Notes: generated by a model from the sequence alone, not told the origin. 64,000 bases of DNA from Endozoicomonas_A sp049275935 (GCF_049275935.1 NZ_CP184830.1:1860001-1924000); one strand, 5' to 3'. Counted from the first letter of the stretch, positions 28,268-37,341 are shown. Numbers and translations: made by a program.

Positions 28268-30727
28268 ATGAAATCTCTACAGATTCAGCTGGCCCTCTCC
28301 GGAGTCAACTGTGCCGGTTGTGTCGGCAAAATTGAAAAGGCCCTGAAAGGAGTGACTGGCGTGAATGACGCCAGTGTTAACTTTGCAGACAAAACGGCTA
28401 TGGTCAAAGGCAGTGCTGAAGCGTCCTCTCTGATTTCAGCCCTGAAAAAAGCCGGATTTGAAGCGCGAGTGATACCCTGCGACTCTGAACGACAATTTTC
28501 TATACCGACTATTCACTGTGCCTCCTGCGTCAGCAAAATCGAGTCGGCTCTTCTAAAGATTCCGGGTGTTGAGAGTGCATCGGTCAATCTGGCCGATAAA
28601 ACCTGCTCTGTTCAGGGGCAATCTGAAATTGGCGTCATTCTGCAGGCATTGGAACATGCCGGTTATCCCGGCACCGTGCTGACACCTGACAGTGATCTTC
28701 AGCTGAAACAGGAGGAGGAAGACAAAAAACAGTATCGCCACCTGCTAAAACATACTGCCATTGCTCTGAGTCTGGGCATTCCCCTGATGATCTGGGGTGT
28801 CGTCACCGGCGAAATGAGCATAAACACGCCCTTTCAGCAACTCGCCTGGGGGATTGTTGGCCTTGCCACTCTTTTTGTTCTGGTGTTCTCAGGTAAACAC
28901 TACTTTACCGGCATGTGGAAAGCTCTGAAGCATGGCAACACCAATATGGATACCCTGATTGCCGTAGGCACAGGCATAGCCTGGCTTTACTCTATGGTCG
29001 TCGTATTGTTTCCTCACCTTCTACCGTCTGCCGCTCGCCATGTTTACTTTGAAGCCAGTGCCATGATCATTGGTCTTATCAATCTGGGCCATGCTCTGGA
29101 GTTAAGAGCCAAAGGCAAAACCAGTCAGGCGATTAAGCGTCTGCTGGGGCTTCAGGCCAAAACGGCCAGAGTCGTACGCAATGGACAGGAAATAGATATC
29201 CCCACAGACCAGGTTTTAAAAGGCGACATCGTCAGAGTCAGACCCGGCGAGAATATCGCGGTAGACGGCATTGTCGTTGAAGGCAGCAGTCTCGTGGACG
29301 AGTCTATGCTCACAGGCGAACCACTAGCTGTGAAAAAAACACCAGACGACGCAGTTTCAGCAGGCACCCTGAATAAAAATGGCAGCTTGCTGTTCAGGGC
29401 AGAAAAGGTGGGCAGTGAAACCGCTCTGGCCCATATCATTGCCCTGGTGAAAAAAGCCCAGAGTTCAAAAATCCCCATTGCCCGGATGGCAGATCAGATC
29501 TCATCTGTATTTGTACCCGTTGTGATAGTCATTGCTGTTCTGGCAGCCACTGTCTGGTTCTTTTTCGGGCCTGCGCCGGTATTAGCGCACGCACTGGTGG
29601 TAGTCACCACGGTTCTGATTATTGCCTGCCCCTGCGCTTTGGGTCTGGCTACTCCTATGTCTGTCATGGCCGGTGTTGGCAAGGCCGCTGAGCTGGGAAT
29701 GCTGATTCGCAAGGGAGACTCTTTGCAGCAGGCCAGTCAATTGACCACCATAGTGCTGGATAAAACAGGCACTATCACCGAAGGCGATCCCAGAGTGACC
29801 GAACGAATCAGCATCACGGCGGACACTGAGGAAGAAAAAAACAGAATTCTGCAGATTGCCGCCAGCATTGAGAGTGCATCGGAGCATCCCCTGGCTGACG
29901 CTATTGTCAATTCTGTCAGACAGCAATCGTTGTCACTTTCACCCGTATCCGATTTTCATGCAGTCACAGGGCAAGGAGTGAGCGGGTGTGTTCAAGAAAA
30001 GTCTGTGCTGCTGGGTAATGAAAAGCTTATGGCTGCCAATGGCATTGATGTCACGCTTCTGGCATCCACATCAGAGTCACTGGCCAATCAGGGTAAAACC
30101 CCCATGTATCTGGCTGTGGATCATCAACTGGCGGGACTGATAGCGGTCGCCGACCCAATAAGAAAAGACTCCAAAGCAGCTATCGAAAGACTCCATAAAC
30201 TGGGCATCAGGGTCTTGATGGTGACCGGTGATAACAAGCTGACTGCCGCCGCTGTTGCTCAACAGGTGGGCATTGATGACTTTAGAGCCGAAACTCTGCC
30301 TGAAGACAAGGAGCGCTACGTCAGGCAGTTGCAGGAAAAAGGGCACAAGGTCGGTATGACAGGTGACGGTATAAACGACGCCCCGGCCCTTGCCCGTGCT
30401 GACGTTGGCTTTGCCATAGGCACAGGGACTGATGTTGCCATTGAATCGGCAGATATCACCCTGATTCGCTCTTCACTCCATGGACTGGCCGACGCCGTCG
30501 AGCTGTCCAGGGCAACTCTGGGAAACATTAAACAGAATCTGTTTGGCGCCTTTGTTTACAATTCTCTCGGTATCCCGATTGCTGCCGGAGTGCTATACCC
30601 TTTCACAGGAATGCTGCTTAATCCTGTTGTTGCAGGAGCAGCCATGGCTCTGTCATCGGTCACAGTGGTCAGCAACGCCAATCGTCTGAGACGCTTCAAG
30701 CCAACTGCAAGGGAGCCTGAATCATGA
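28268..30727 (+). CDS. copA: copper-exporting P1B-type ATPase
   Basis: Pumps Cu(I) out of the cytoplasm. Two heavy-metal-associated domains at the N-terminus carry CAGC (Cys15/18) and CASC (Cys84/87). Eight hydrophobic segments follow, with the ion-channel motif CPC in IACPCALGLATP near residue 453. The phosphorylation motif DKTGT is near 497, the SEHPLA motif near 539 and GDGINDAPA near 700. 819 residues is normal. The promoter has CueR geometry, and the stop overlaps the start of cueR (ATGA). Confidence 0.96.
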   Translation: MKSLQIQLALSGVNCAGCVGKIEKALKGVTGVNDASVNFADKTAMVKGSAEASSLISALKKAGFEARVIPCDSERQFSIPTIHCASCVSKIESALLKIPGVESASVNLADKTCSVQGQSEIGVILQALEHAGYPGTVLTPDSDLQLKQEEEDKKQYRHLLKHTAIALSLGIPLMIWGVVTGEMSINTPFQQLAWGIVGLATLFVLVFSGKHYFTGMWKALKHGNTNMDTLIAVGTGIAWLYSMVVVLFPHLLPSAARHVYFEASAMIIGLINLGHALELRAKGKTSQAIKRLLGLQAKTARVVRNGQEIDIPTDQVLKGDIVRVRPGENIAVDGIVVEGSSLVDESMLTGEPLAVKKTPDDAVSAGTLNKNGSLLFRAEKVGSETALAHIIALVKKAQSSKIPIARMADQISSVFVPVVIVIAVLAATVWFFFGPAPVLAHALVVVTTVLIIACPCALGLATPMSVMAGVGKAAELGMLIRKGDSLQQASQLTTIVLDKTGTITEGDPRVTERISITADTEEEKNRILQIAASIESASEHPLADAIVNSVRQQSLSLSPVSDFHAVTGQGVSGCVQEKSVLLGNEKLMAANGIDVTLLASTSESLANQGKTPMYLAVDHQLAGLIAVADPIRKDSKAAIERLHKLGIRVLMVTGDNKLTAAAVAQQVGIDDFRAETLPEDKERYVRQLQEKGHKVGMTGDGINDAPALARADVGFAIGTGTDVAIESADITLIRSSLHGLADAVELSRATLGNIKQNLFGAFVYNSLGIPIAAGVLYPFTGMLLNPVVAGAAMALSSVTVVSNANRLRRFKPTAREPES

Positions 30728-31137
30728 ATATTTCCAAAGCAGCGCAGGCCACTGGACTGACCGCCAAAACCATTCGTTACTATGAAAGTCTGAACCTGAT
30801 TTCACCTGCCCATCGTCTCAATAACGGTTACCGTGATTATAATGAATCACACATACGAGAACTGTCTTTTATTAGCCGCGCCAGAGAGCTGGGCTTTACT
30901 CTGAAAGAGTGCTCGGACCTTCTGGATCTGTATAACGACAAACATCGTAAAAGTGCTGATGTAAAATCACTGGCCCTGAAAAAATTAGTCGATGTCGAGG
31001 CTAAGATCAGTCAACTGCAGGTGATTCGTGACAGCCTGCAACAGCTCGCCCAATGCTGTCATGGAGACAATATGCCGGACTGCCCTATCATTGAACGGCT
31101 GGCCAGGGGAATGGAATCTGATCCTGATAAAAAATAA
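30724..31137 (+). CDS. cueR: Cu(I)-responsive MerR-family regulator
   Basis: MerR-type activator: the N-terminal winged HTH (TAKTIRYYESLNLI) is followed by a dimerisation helix. The metal loop has Cys112 and Cys120 (CHGDNMPDC), the same numbers and spacing as E. coli CueR, which selects +1 ions. A second Cys at 111 is extra. 137 residues. Co-transcribed with copA. It likely controls both the copA promoter and the box at 35098-35121. Confidence 0.92.
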   Translation: MNISKAAQATGLTAKTIRYYESLNLISPAHRLNNGYRDYNESHIRELSFISRARELGFTLKECSDLLDLYNDKHRKSADVKSLALKKLVDVEAKISQLQVIRDSLQQLAQCCHGDNMPDCPIIERLARGMESDPDKK

Positions 31138-31153
31138 GATAAAAAAAAAATAA

Positions 31154-31240
31154 GACACCCATTAAAAAAAAAAAAAAATAAGACACCCATAAAAAAAATA
31201 GAAAAAAAATAGGACACCCATTAAATAAATAAGACATTTA
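31154..31240 (+). repeat. poly-A-spaced GACACCCAT repeats
   Basis: Three units of A-tract plus AATAAGACACCCAT-like sequence (start-to-start distance 28 and 31 bases) and a degenerate fourth (AATAAGACATTT). They follow directly after the cueR stop. They look like repeated copies of the element end. Confidence 0.75.
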
Positions 31241-31421
31241 AAAACTGCATTCCCAAAAAAGGATCTGAAAACCTATCTTCGAATAGCCTATCAGCGAGCC
31301 ACACATGAGCGTTCGACGAACAGAGGCTGCTCAGTCCATGATTCAGACGACACAAACTTATTCCGACTTAAAGTCGAGGAGGATAAAGAGAAAGTGTTTA
31401 ATTTCTTAACTGACTTCTAAG

Positions 31422-32405
31422 CTAACTTGTCAGATACAAACGACTGCAGGCGTTTAAACCTCGAAGCCACTTCTGTCCGGCTTCAAGTGCATAAGCCTTC
31501 ATCGCCTTCAGACGGCCAACTGCCCGATAAAAACGATTATTCCATTGCATGGTTTTCAGCCACTCATCCGGATCAATTTCCAATCTTTCAAGAATAGGAG
31601 GGGTGCATGACGGGATGGAACCTTTCTTGTCTGTTCTGACAATGCGACCGCTCCAGTCAACCAGTTCCAGATAGTCATGAAGAAGGTAGGGAAGGGCAAC
31701 GTCCGTATTCTGGCCCTGCAAACAAAAAGGTTTCAGGGTCAGCGGCTGATTTTTAGTCTCAGAATCTGTAACCTGCTCTACGCGTTCCTGAATCGACGTG
31801 TAGTCTGATTCTTCCGGTGTTTCTACCTTTCCAGCCCGAATCGGATTCAAGTCAACGTAGGTCATGCAGGTCAGTAACGCTGCTTCGTCCAGCAGTGCCT
31901 GGCTTTTAAAGCGACCTTCCCAAAAGCGTCCTTTACACTCGTCTTCTTTATTGGCCTCACGAGCAAGGTATTCATTCAGACAACGCATAAACCAGCTGAT
32001 ATCCGTTAAACGACGCCGGTATTCCTCAGCATATTCATCAATACGGGCCAATTCAGCGCTGCCCAGTTTGTCAGCAGCCAAATGCCTTTGCACCAGAAGT
32101 GGGCCTGTAAACAAGGTCGTCCAACGGTGAAGCACTTCGTCCCGTGACCAGCCTCTGGCAGATGACTGATTGATGTGCAAAACCACGTGATAATGATTTG
32201 ACATGACAGCGTAAGCGCAGACTTCGATAGCAAAGACTGAAACCAGTTCCCGGAGTTTATCCACCACCCATTGGCGGCGATGCTCATAGTTCTTGCCAGT
32301 CAGGTGGTTCTCTCCACAAAGGTAAGCCTGACGAACACATCTTGCCGTGCAGTGGTAATAAGGCGTTGAGCTGGGATCAATTAGAGTATTACGGGCCTGT
32401 GCCAT
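31422..32405 (-). CDS. REP-associated tyrosine transposase-like protein (Y1/HUH)
   Basis: Single-strand transposase of the IS200/RAYT superfamily: the HUH metal motif is in AVMSNHYHVVLHI near residue 66, the segment GRFWEGRFKSQALLDE is near 162, and TYVDLNPIRAGKV follows. 327 residues, longer than simple IS200 enzymes, with a C-terminal extension rich in Trp and basic residues. The start MAQARNTLIDPSSTPYYHCTARC is typical of the subgroup. The gene is intact, so it could act on the short GACACCCAT motifs on either side. The exact catalytic Tyr I have not assigned. Confidence 0.85.
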   Translation of the reverse strand: MAQARNTLIDPSSTPYYHCTARCVRQAYLCGENHLTGKNYEHRRQWVVDKLRELVSVFAIEVCAYAVMSNHYHVVLHINQSSARGWSRDEVLHRWTTLFTGPLLVQRHLAADKLGSAELARIDEYAEEYRRRLTDISWFMRCLNEYLAREANKEDECKGRFWEGRFKSQALLDEAALLTCMTYVDLNPIRAGKVETPEESDYTSIQERVEQVTDSETKNQPLTLKPFCLQGQNTDVALPYLLHDYLELVDWSGRIVRTDKKGSIPSCTPPILERLEIDPDEWLKTMQWNNRFYRAVGRLKAMKAYALEAGQKWLRGLNACSRLYLTS

Positions 32406-32568
32406 GGACTCACCTGTCTGGGTAAAAAATCAGTGATGGGTGAAAAAGTAGACTAGGTGGACGGTAAAGCAAATTTATGGGTGTCTTTTTTCTTTTAGTG
32501 GTTATACGGCAACAAGTTTGAAATATGCTACTTTGATACACTTGGCTAGCACAGACAGGCAACATTTA

Positions 32569-33387
32569 ATGAAAAAAATTATTGTGCTCTTTTCATTTAT
32601 ATTAATATTTACTTCAGAAGAAATATTGTGTGAATCAAACAGTAGAATTCCTCGATACACTGAGCCGGTTATAAAAATAAATTCAGGTACGCTTCCATGG
32701 ATAGCTGGTATTAATAATGGTTGTACTACTGTGCTCATATCTGATAAGCATTTGCTGACTTCAGCTCACTGCATTGGTAAAAAATTAGACATAACTTTTC
32801 TTAATGCTAAAAACAAGATTAAAAGAAAAGTTATAAAGTATATAATAAATAATAATTTTTTTTCTACCTCTGATCGGCCTAAATACGATATAGCAATACT
32901 TGAGTTAAACCGGCCTGTGTCAATTCCTCCTGCTGACATCGACTATACCAAATGTCCTGACCTTTATAATATTACTGACCTTATGGTTGCGGGTTATGGC
33001 AATCAGCAGTTATTGCAGCTTGCATCTGTAAGTTGGGTAGGCTCCTGCAATGATGAAGTACATTTCGTTTCATATCCCGGAGATTCCCAGCCTGGGGATT
33101 CAGGTTCTCCCTTATTTTACAGACAAAACAATTCATTTATCTTAGGAATACATGTTGGAAAATTCTATCAAGACAATTTGGCAATCCAGTTTAAGCTGTC
33201 ATTAACTTTTAATCGTAATTTTATAGAGAAGTATGTGCGATTAGAAAAAAGCCATGATATATATTACCCAATAAAAGGAATTTCTCTAAATGCACAAAGA
33301 TGGAATTCCATTTCTGCTTCTGCTTCTGCTTCAACTATGTTATGTATTTTAATAACACCATTAACCTTGGCAATGAATTTGCCTTAA
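32569..33387 (+). CDS. secreted trypsin-like serine protease
   Basis: S1-family protease with a full triad: His67 in LTSAHC, Asp107 in KYDIAIL and Ser178 in PGDSGSPLF. The start is ATG 32569, which puts a signal sequence (KKIIVLFSFILIFTS, residues 2-16) at the N-terminus; a Cys at 21 is at a lipobox-like spot but without a good lipobox. There are further Cys residues at 52, 68, 129 and 160. The end is hydrophobic (ILITPLTLAM), which could be a membrane anchor. The gene is strikingly AT-rich compared with both sides and lies beside the transposase element, so acquisition by transfer is likely. Confidence 0.85.
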   Translation: MKKIIVLFSFILIFTSEEILCESNSRIPRYTEPVIKINSGTLPWIAGINNGCTTVLISDKHLLTSAHCIGKKLDITFLNAKNKIKRKVIKYIINNNFFSTSDRPKYDIAILELNRPVSIPPADIDYTKCPDLYNITDLMVAGYGNQQLLQLASVSWVGSCNDEVHFVSYPGDSQPGDSGSPLFYRQNNSFILGIHVGKFYQDNLAIQFKLSLTFNRNFIEKYVRLEKSHDIYYPIKGISLNAQRWNSISASASASTMLCILITPLTLAMNLP

Positions 33388-33584
33388 TCATACCTGAATC
33401 CCCGAGTTCACATCACATAAATCAGCCTGAGAAGCCCCCAATCCATGGCTTTTCGTGTATAATTCTCTGATTCTGATTTTCACCTTCTGAGTGCGTTTTT
33501 GTGAAACTCACAATCGAGCAGTCAACTATCAAGTTTTAGACACCCGTTACGTGAATTGGGGATAACTCATTTCAACCCTGCCAC

Positions 33585-33614
33585 CCAAAGAAGCTCATAA
33601 AAGAGCTTCTTTGG
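33585..33614 (-). terminator. terminator of the DUF411 gene
   Basis: A perfect 12-bp stem (CCAAAGAAGCTC / GAGCTTCTTTGG) with a 6-nt loop ATAAAA, 13 nt beyond the stop of the minus-strand gene. It lacks a long T-tract after the stem. Confidence 0.65.
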
Positions 33615-33626
33615 ATCGCGACATGA

Positions 33627-34076
33627 TTAATGATTGGCAAATACACTCGTGTTGCCATCCTTGGTGAAACCGATCACCTGATAAGGATCTTTGCGATCAC
33701 CGTACTCCATACCTGGCGATCCCAGAGGCATACCCGGAACAGTCAGACCATTCACACCAGCAGGCTTTTCACTTAGCAAACGCTTGATGTCTGCAGCCGG
33801 GACATGACCTTCAATGGCATAATCACCGATAAAGGCTGTATGGCAAGACTCCATTCCTTTCGGAATACCGGCCCTGGCTCGATACGTGGCTGTGCTCGGC
33901 ACATCATGGGACATGACCTTAAAGCCATTCTCTTCCATGTGTTTCGCCCACTGTTTGCAACAACCACAGGCAGGGGTTTTGTAGAGCATGACTGTCGGTA
34001 ATGACTCCTCGGCCTTGGCCAGCATAAACGACATTAGAACAGCAGTTCCCAGGAACAGGGCTTTCAGCTTTTTCAT
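33627..34076 (-). CDS. DUF411 periplasmic metal-binding protein
   Basis: 149-residue exported protein of the DUF411 family, commonly found in copper and silver resistance loci. Signal peptide to about residue 22 (FMLAKA). The metal site CGCC is at 37-40 (TPACGCCKQWAKHM); further family motifs are ESCHTA, EGHVP and GLTVPGMPLGSPGME. ATG 34076 is chosen with AAGGAG nine bases upstream, ten codons inside the longest frame. Its neighbours are efflux-pump remnants, so it is the surviving end of a copper operon. Confidence 0.85.
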   Translation of the reverse strand: MKKLKALFLGTAVLMSFMLAKAEESLPTVMLYKTPACGCCKQWAKHMEENGFKVMSHDVPSTATYRARAGIPKGMESCHTAFIGDYAIEGHVPAADIKRLLSEKPAGVNGLTVPGMPLGSPGMEYGDRKDPYQVIGFTKDGNTSVFANH

Positions 34077-34109
34077 GGTTTCACTCTCCTTTTTCAAGTG
34101 TTTCATAAT

Positions 34110-34525
34110 TCATTGATTGATCTGAGCGGTCAGAACCTTTTCCCGGCTGTGCCATAGAAAATAGACGGCAGGCACCAGCACGAGAGTCACCACCAGTGAG
34201 CTGACAATGCCACCGATCATCAGGCTAGCTATGCGCTGCACGACTTCGGAGCCAGTGCCATTATTGAGCATGACCGGTATAAGACCGAAGAGAATGGTGC
34301 AAACGGTCATCACAATGGGCCTGCGGCAGGGGATGTAAGCTCGGCACTGATCAGATCCTGCTGACTTTTTTTGCCTTGCCTGGACTGTTTTTCATAGGCT
34401 TGAATCATTGGATCAGCAGCCAGAGCTTTTTGCTCGGCTTGAGATAGAGTCAGGCGGCCTGCACTGACTCCTGCCGATACCAATATCAGCCATGCAGCGG
34501 ATACCATAATCCGTTTCAGTTGCAT
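34110..34525 (-). pseudogene. collapsed cus-type efflux operon (OMF N-terminus joined to RND C-terminus)
   Basis: The first part (from ATG 34525, GGAGACAAAC upstream) encodes the signal peptide and first about 60 residues of a TolC/CusC-type outer-membrane factor (RLTLSQAEQKALAADPMIQAYE), ending in a stop near 34310. In a different frame from 34313 runs the last about 67 residues of a CusA/CzcA-type RND pump (PIVMTVCTILFGLIPVML, GTGSEVVQRIASLM). The membrane-fusion protein and most of both partners are missing. The junction is near 34310-34325. This is a large internal deletion, not two genuine small genes. Confidence 0.75.
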
Positions 34526-34616
34526 GTTTGTCTCCACAGCCGTGCCAATCCCATGCAGGGTACACTGAAAAATCAACGTTTCACTCTGTTTTTTAAACGA
34601 CGATATTTATGAAATG

Positions 34617-35060
34617 CTATTCCAGAAAGGAGACATTGGCCAGATAGATATCAGGCTGGGAGCGCTGTACTGAAGATGGGGGTGCAGAAATCCAGTCCTG
34701 CGACGTTTCAGCGTCCAGCAAAATCAACTCTGCAACAATATAAAGCAGGGTAAAAGTCGGCTTACTGTCCGGGTGAGAAAACGGGATATAGCGATCCTCA
34801 GAATCGCAGTCTGGACAGGCCTGATTCGCTTTCTGCAGTTGCTCTGCCAGGGAAGGAGCACAACAGTCATGATCTGCGGACAAACCGTCAGCCATGCCGG
34901 AAGCATTGGATGACATCGTCGTGGGCATGTCTGACTGGTCAGCAACCATAGCCTGTGACGACTCCATCAGGCAAACCTGCAACAGCAAAAACATCAGCAG
35001 GGCAATCATTGCTGTGCCAATGTTCTGCCTGTGTTTCAGGTTCAGGTGAAGGATGGACAT
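34617..35060 (-). CDS. exported Cys/His/Met-containing protein at copper locus
   Basis: 147 residues with an N-terminal membrane or signal segment (about 15-37, AMIALLMFLLLQVCLMESSQAM). The next stretch is rich in Met, Ser, Asp and His with Cys pairs (DHDCCAP and ACPDCDSED), suggesting metal capture. It resembles the small accessory proteins that precede efflux genes in copper-resistance operons, but I cannot name a family with certainty. It is the first gene behind a CueR-type promoter, ahead of the pump remnant. Confidence 0.65.
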   Translation of the reverse strand: MSILHLNLKHRQNIGTAMIALLMFLLLQVCLMESSQAMVADQSDMPTTMSSNASGMADGLSADHDCCAPSLAEQLQKANQACPDCDSEDRYIPFSHPDSKPTFTLLYIVAELILLDAETSQDWISAPPSSVQRSQPDIYLANVSFLE

Positions 35061-35097
35061 AGAATTCAGGAGATTATGGTTCAGCTTTCCAACTTAA

Positions 35098-35121
35098 ACC
35101 ATCCAGTAAGTGGAAGGTCAA
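35098..35121 (-). promoter_or_regulatory. second CueR-type operator/promoter
   Basis: Read on the minus strand: TTGACC (-35), then the dyad ACCTTCC-N7-GGATGGT (13 of 14 arm positions fit the CueR consensus), with a 19-base gap to a poor -10 TAAGTT. It is 38 nt upstream of the 147-residue gene. Overlap of -35 and operator arm is as in other CueR targets. Confidence 0.75.
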
Positions 35122-35172
35122 CCCTTGAAAAGCTGAATGAGTGATGATTCAAGACTATTCTGTGCGCTTTAA

Positions 35173-36384
35173 TCAGGCATTGTCTTCTTCTACTGCATCA
35201 TAGAGACGCTCCAAAATATCAGGGACAGCGGACATCACCCGGTTCCAGCTGGGAATAAAAGGCCTTTCCATGGGGTTTTCCAAAAAGTGTTGCCCTGCTG
35301 CCATAATGTTTCTGGCAAAGAGTTCAACGGCTCGCTCTTCCGTATCACGATCGACATGCAGGCCATTCATCATCGCATCATCGTAATAAGACTCGATGAA
35401 ATCCAGTGCCACCCGGTAATAAGTCGCTTTGATCGTGCGGAAGGTTTCAGTATTGAACTGAACCCCGTTGGTCGCCAGCTTCCTGAACACGGCCTTGATA
35501 ATATCGTGGCTCATTTTCGACAGACCGGCATTGCGATCTTCTTCCGATAGAGGCTGATGTTTGTGATCATAAACATCGGCAATATCAACCTGACACAGCC
35601 GTTTATTGGAATAGTTTCTCTTAACTTCTGACAGTACCCCTATTTCCAGACCCCAGTCGCTGGGAATCCGGATGTCATTGAAAACACTGGTTCGCATGGA
35701 AAACTCACCGGCCAGGGGATAACGAAAACTGTCGAGGTATTCCAGATAGTCCATAGGGCCAAGAATTTTTTTCAGGGCTCGCAACAGAGGCGTCACCAGA
35801 AGACGGCTGACCCTGCCATTAAGTTTGTTATCAGCGACTCTTGCATAATAGCCCTTGCAAAAATCATAGCTAAACGCAGGATTAGCTACCGGATAGAGTA
35901 GCCTGGCCAGCAGATCTCTCTGGTAGGTCACGATATCACAGTCGTGCAGAGCCACTGCTTCTGACTTGGCTGAAGCCAGCACATAACCGTAGCAGTACCA
36001 GACGTTTCTTCCTTTACCAGCCTCTTTAGGCGCCAACCCCTTACTTTCAAGCAGACGGTCAATTTCACGAAGTCCGGGGCCATCCTGCCATAGAATCCGG
36101 TGATGCTGATTCAGCTGGGCAAAAAAGTCTCTTGAATAGGAAAATTCTTTTTCGTTGGCTCTATCCAGGCCTATAACAATCTCGGAAAGATAACCCACCT
36201 GGCTAAGCTCCTGAACAATATTATTCAAGGCTGGTCCCTGCAGCTCGGAGAACAGCGAAGGCAAGACCAGAGACATAGGGCGCTGGCGGGAAAAGGCCTG
36301 CAGCTCCTGCTCCATATCTTCAACCGAACGTACTCTCAAATTATGGAAATTGGTGATAGTGCCATTCTGGTAAAAATCGCCCAT
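35173..36384 (-). CDS. gpgS: glucosyl-3-phosphoglycerate synthase-like glycosyltransferase
   Basis: GT-A-fold glycosyltransferase resembling the GT81 GpgS family, which joins glucose from an NDP-glucose to 3-phosphoglycerate. The nucleotide-binding core runs from about residue 36 (MSLVLPSLFSELQGPALNNIV); the metal-binding acidic motif is HDCDI near 148-152; the acceptor part includes YPLAGEFSMRTSVFNDIRIPSDWGLEIGVLSEV. 403 residues. The start MGDFYQNGTITNFHNL is typical. The adjacent phosphatase and galU complete a pathway, so specificity for glucose is favoured over mannose (inference). Confidence 0.85.
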   Translation of the reverse strand: MGDFYQNGTITNFHNLRVRSVEDMEQELQAFSRQRPMSLVLPSLFSELQGPALNNIVQELSQVGYLSEIVIGLDRANEKEFSYSRDFFAQLNQHHRILWQDGPGLREIDRLLESKGLAPKEAGKGRNVWYCYGYVLASAKSEAVALHDCDIVTYQRDLLARLLYPVANPAFSYDFCKGYYARVADNKLNGRVSRLLVTPLLRALKKILGPMDYLEYLDSFRYPLAGEFSMRTSVFNDIRIPSDWGLEIGVLSEVKRNYSNKRLCQVDIADVYDHKHQPLSEEDRNAGLSKMSHDIIKAVFRKLATNGVQFNTETFRTIKATYYRVALDFIESYYDDAMMNGLHVDRDTEERAVELFARNIMAAGQHFLENPMERPFIPSWNRVMSAVPDILERLYDAVEEDNA

Positions 36385-36443
36385 AAATGCTTTCCCTTCT
36401 TTTCGTTAGCGCTTTATGCTCTGATCACACTCTGCAGTCCAGC

Positions 36444-37337
36444 TCACCCGTCTTGTAAAGAGCAGTCTTTTATAGAGCCGTCTTTTGGAGGACAGACTGG
36501 CTCATGACCTTCCTGAAGAGAATCAAGAACCTCCAATACCGCTTCATTCCAACCTTCAGGCCCGACTGATTTTGTGTACTTAATATTAGACAGATGTTCT
36601 GTAATGGGCTGTTTACTTTTTTCAGAACTTACAAGAACAGGAATATCGACTACTTCCAGCATGGGCAGATCGTTGAAGCTGTCGCCCAGACCCATGGATA
36701 TCCACGTCCACTCCGGAAAGTTTTTCAGGTAGTGTTTGAACAGTTTCTTCGCCGCCGAACCCTTATCCCCCTTGCCGGATACGTGATAGAAACGCCCACC
36801 CCGGGTCAGTTGTAATCCTTCTTCAGCAAGCTGCCTTTCAAACTGCTCCAATGCCTTATCACTGTCTTCCCAGACCAAAGGTTCACTGGCTTTTCGGTCT
36901 GCTGCCAGTTTAGCCTCCTCCAGGCTTAGCCCGGAGAGATCGGCTATTTCACTATGAGAGCAATCGCCAAAGCCCCTGAACCGGAAGCCGTACTGCTCGC
37001 GAAACTGTTTCAGTACCCTGCGTATCGCCTTGTAGGGTTGACCATGGAAGTAATGGGTATTCTTGTCAGTATCAGACGACTGAAAGTAGTGAGCCGGGAT
37101 GGTGGTAATCATTCCGTTTTCGGTAATAAATGGATGATCCAGAGCCATCTCCAGTTGCAGAGGCAGTACCTCACTGAGGGTTTTGCTGGTATTGAAAACA
37201 ACCGGAATATTTTGCTCTCTCAACCGGTCCAAAGCGGGTTTTGCCCCCGCCCAGCTGTAGCTATCATGATCCAGCAAGGTACCATCGAGGTCGGAAAATA
37301 TGACCAGCTTCGTCATCGCCTTTTTGCTGTTGAACAT
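36444..37337 (-). CDS. glucosyl/mannosyl-3-phosphoglycerate phosphatase (HAD IIB)
   Basis: HAD-superfamily phosphatase of the MpgP/YedP group: the nucleophile motif FSDLDGT (Asp16, Asp18) is followed by NTSKT (motif II), a cap domain with the family's RGGRFYHVSG, and GLGDSFNDLPML (motif IV). It should remove the phosphate from glucosyl-3-phosphoglycerate to yield glucosylglycerate. ATG 37337 begins 4 nt after the galU stop; ATG 37316 is an alternative, and the longer frame overlapping galU by about 100 bases is unlikely. 297 residues. It lies between gpgS and galU. Confidence 0.85.
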   Translation of the reverse strand: MFNSKKAMTKLVIFSDLDGTLLDHDSYSWAGAKPALDRLREQNIPVVFNTSKTLSEVLPLQLEMALDHPFITENGMITTIPAHYFQSSDTDKNTHYFHGQPYKAIRRVLKQFREQYGFRFRGFGDCSHSEIADLSGLSLEEAKLAADRKASEPLVWEDSDKALEQFERQLAEEGLQLTRGGRFYHVSGKGDKGSAAKKLFKHYLKNFPEWTWISMGLGDSFNDLPMLEVVDIPVLVSSEKSKQPITEHLSNIKYTKSVGPEGWNEAVLEVLDSLQEGHEPVCPPKDGSIKDCSLQDG

Positions 37338-37341
37338 CGAC

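Larger units (their letters stand above)
31138..32490. mobile_element. RAYT/IS200-like transposase element with repeated ends
   Basis: The transposase gene lies between inverted short motifs. On the left GACACCCAT occurs three times in the same orientation (31154, 31182 and 31213), each embedded in long A-tracts with AATAAG or AATAG before it, plus a fragment at 31233. On the right the complement ATGGGTGTC lies at 32477, followed by a T-rich stretch. The interval 31240-31421 has no convincing gene; an open stretch ending at the TAA near 31420 may be a coding scrap. Boundaries are approximate. Confidence 0.6.

Noticed and set aside
34110..34313. Stand-alone 67-residue membrane protein
   Set aside because: It is the C-terminal end of an RND pump with the rest deleted, so annotated as part of a pseudogene.
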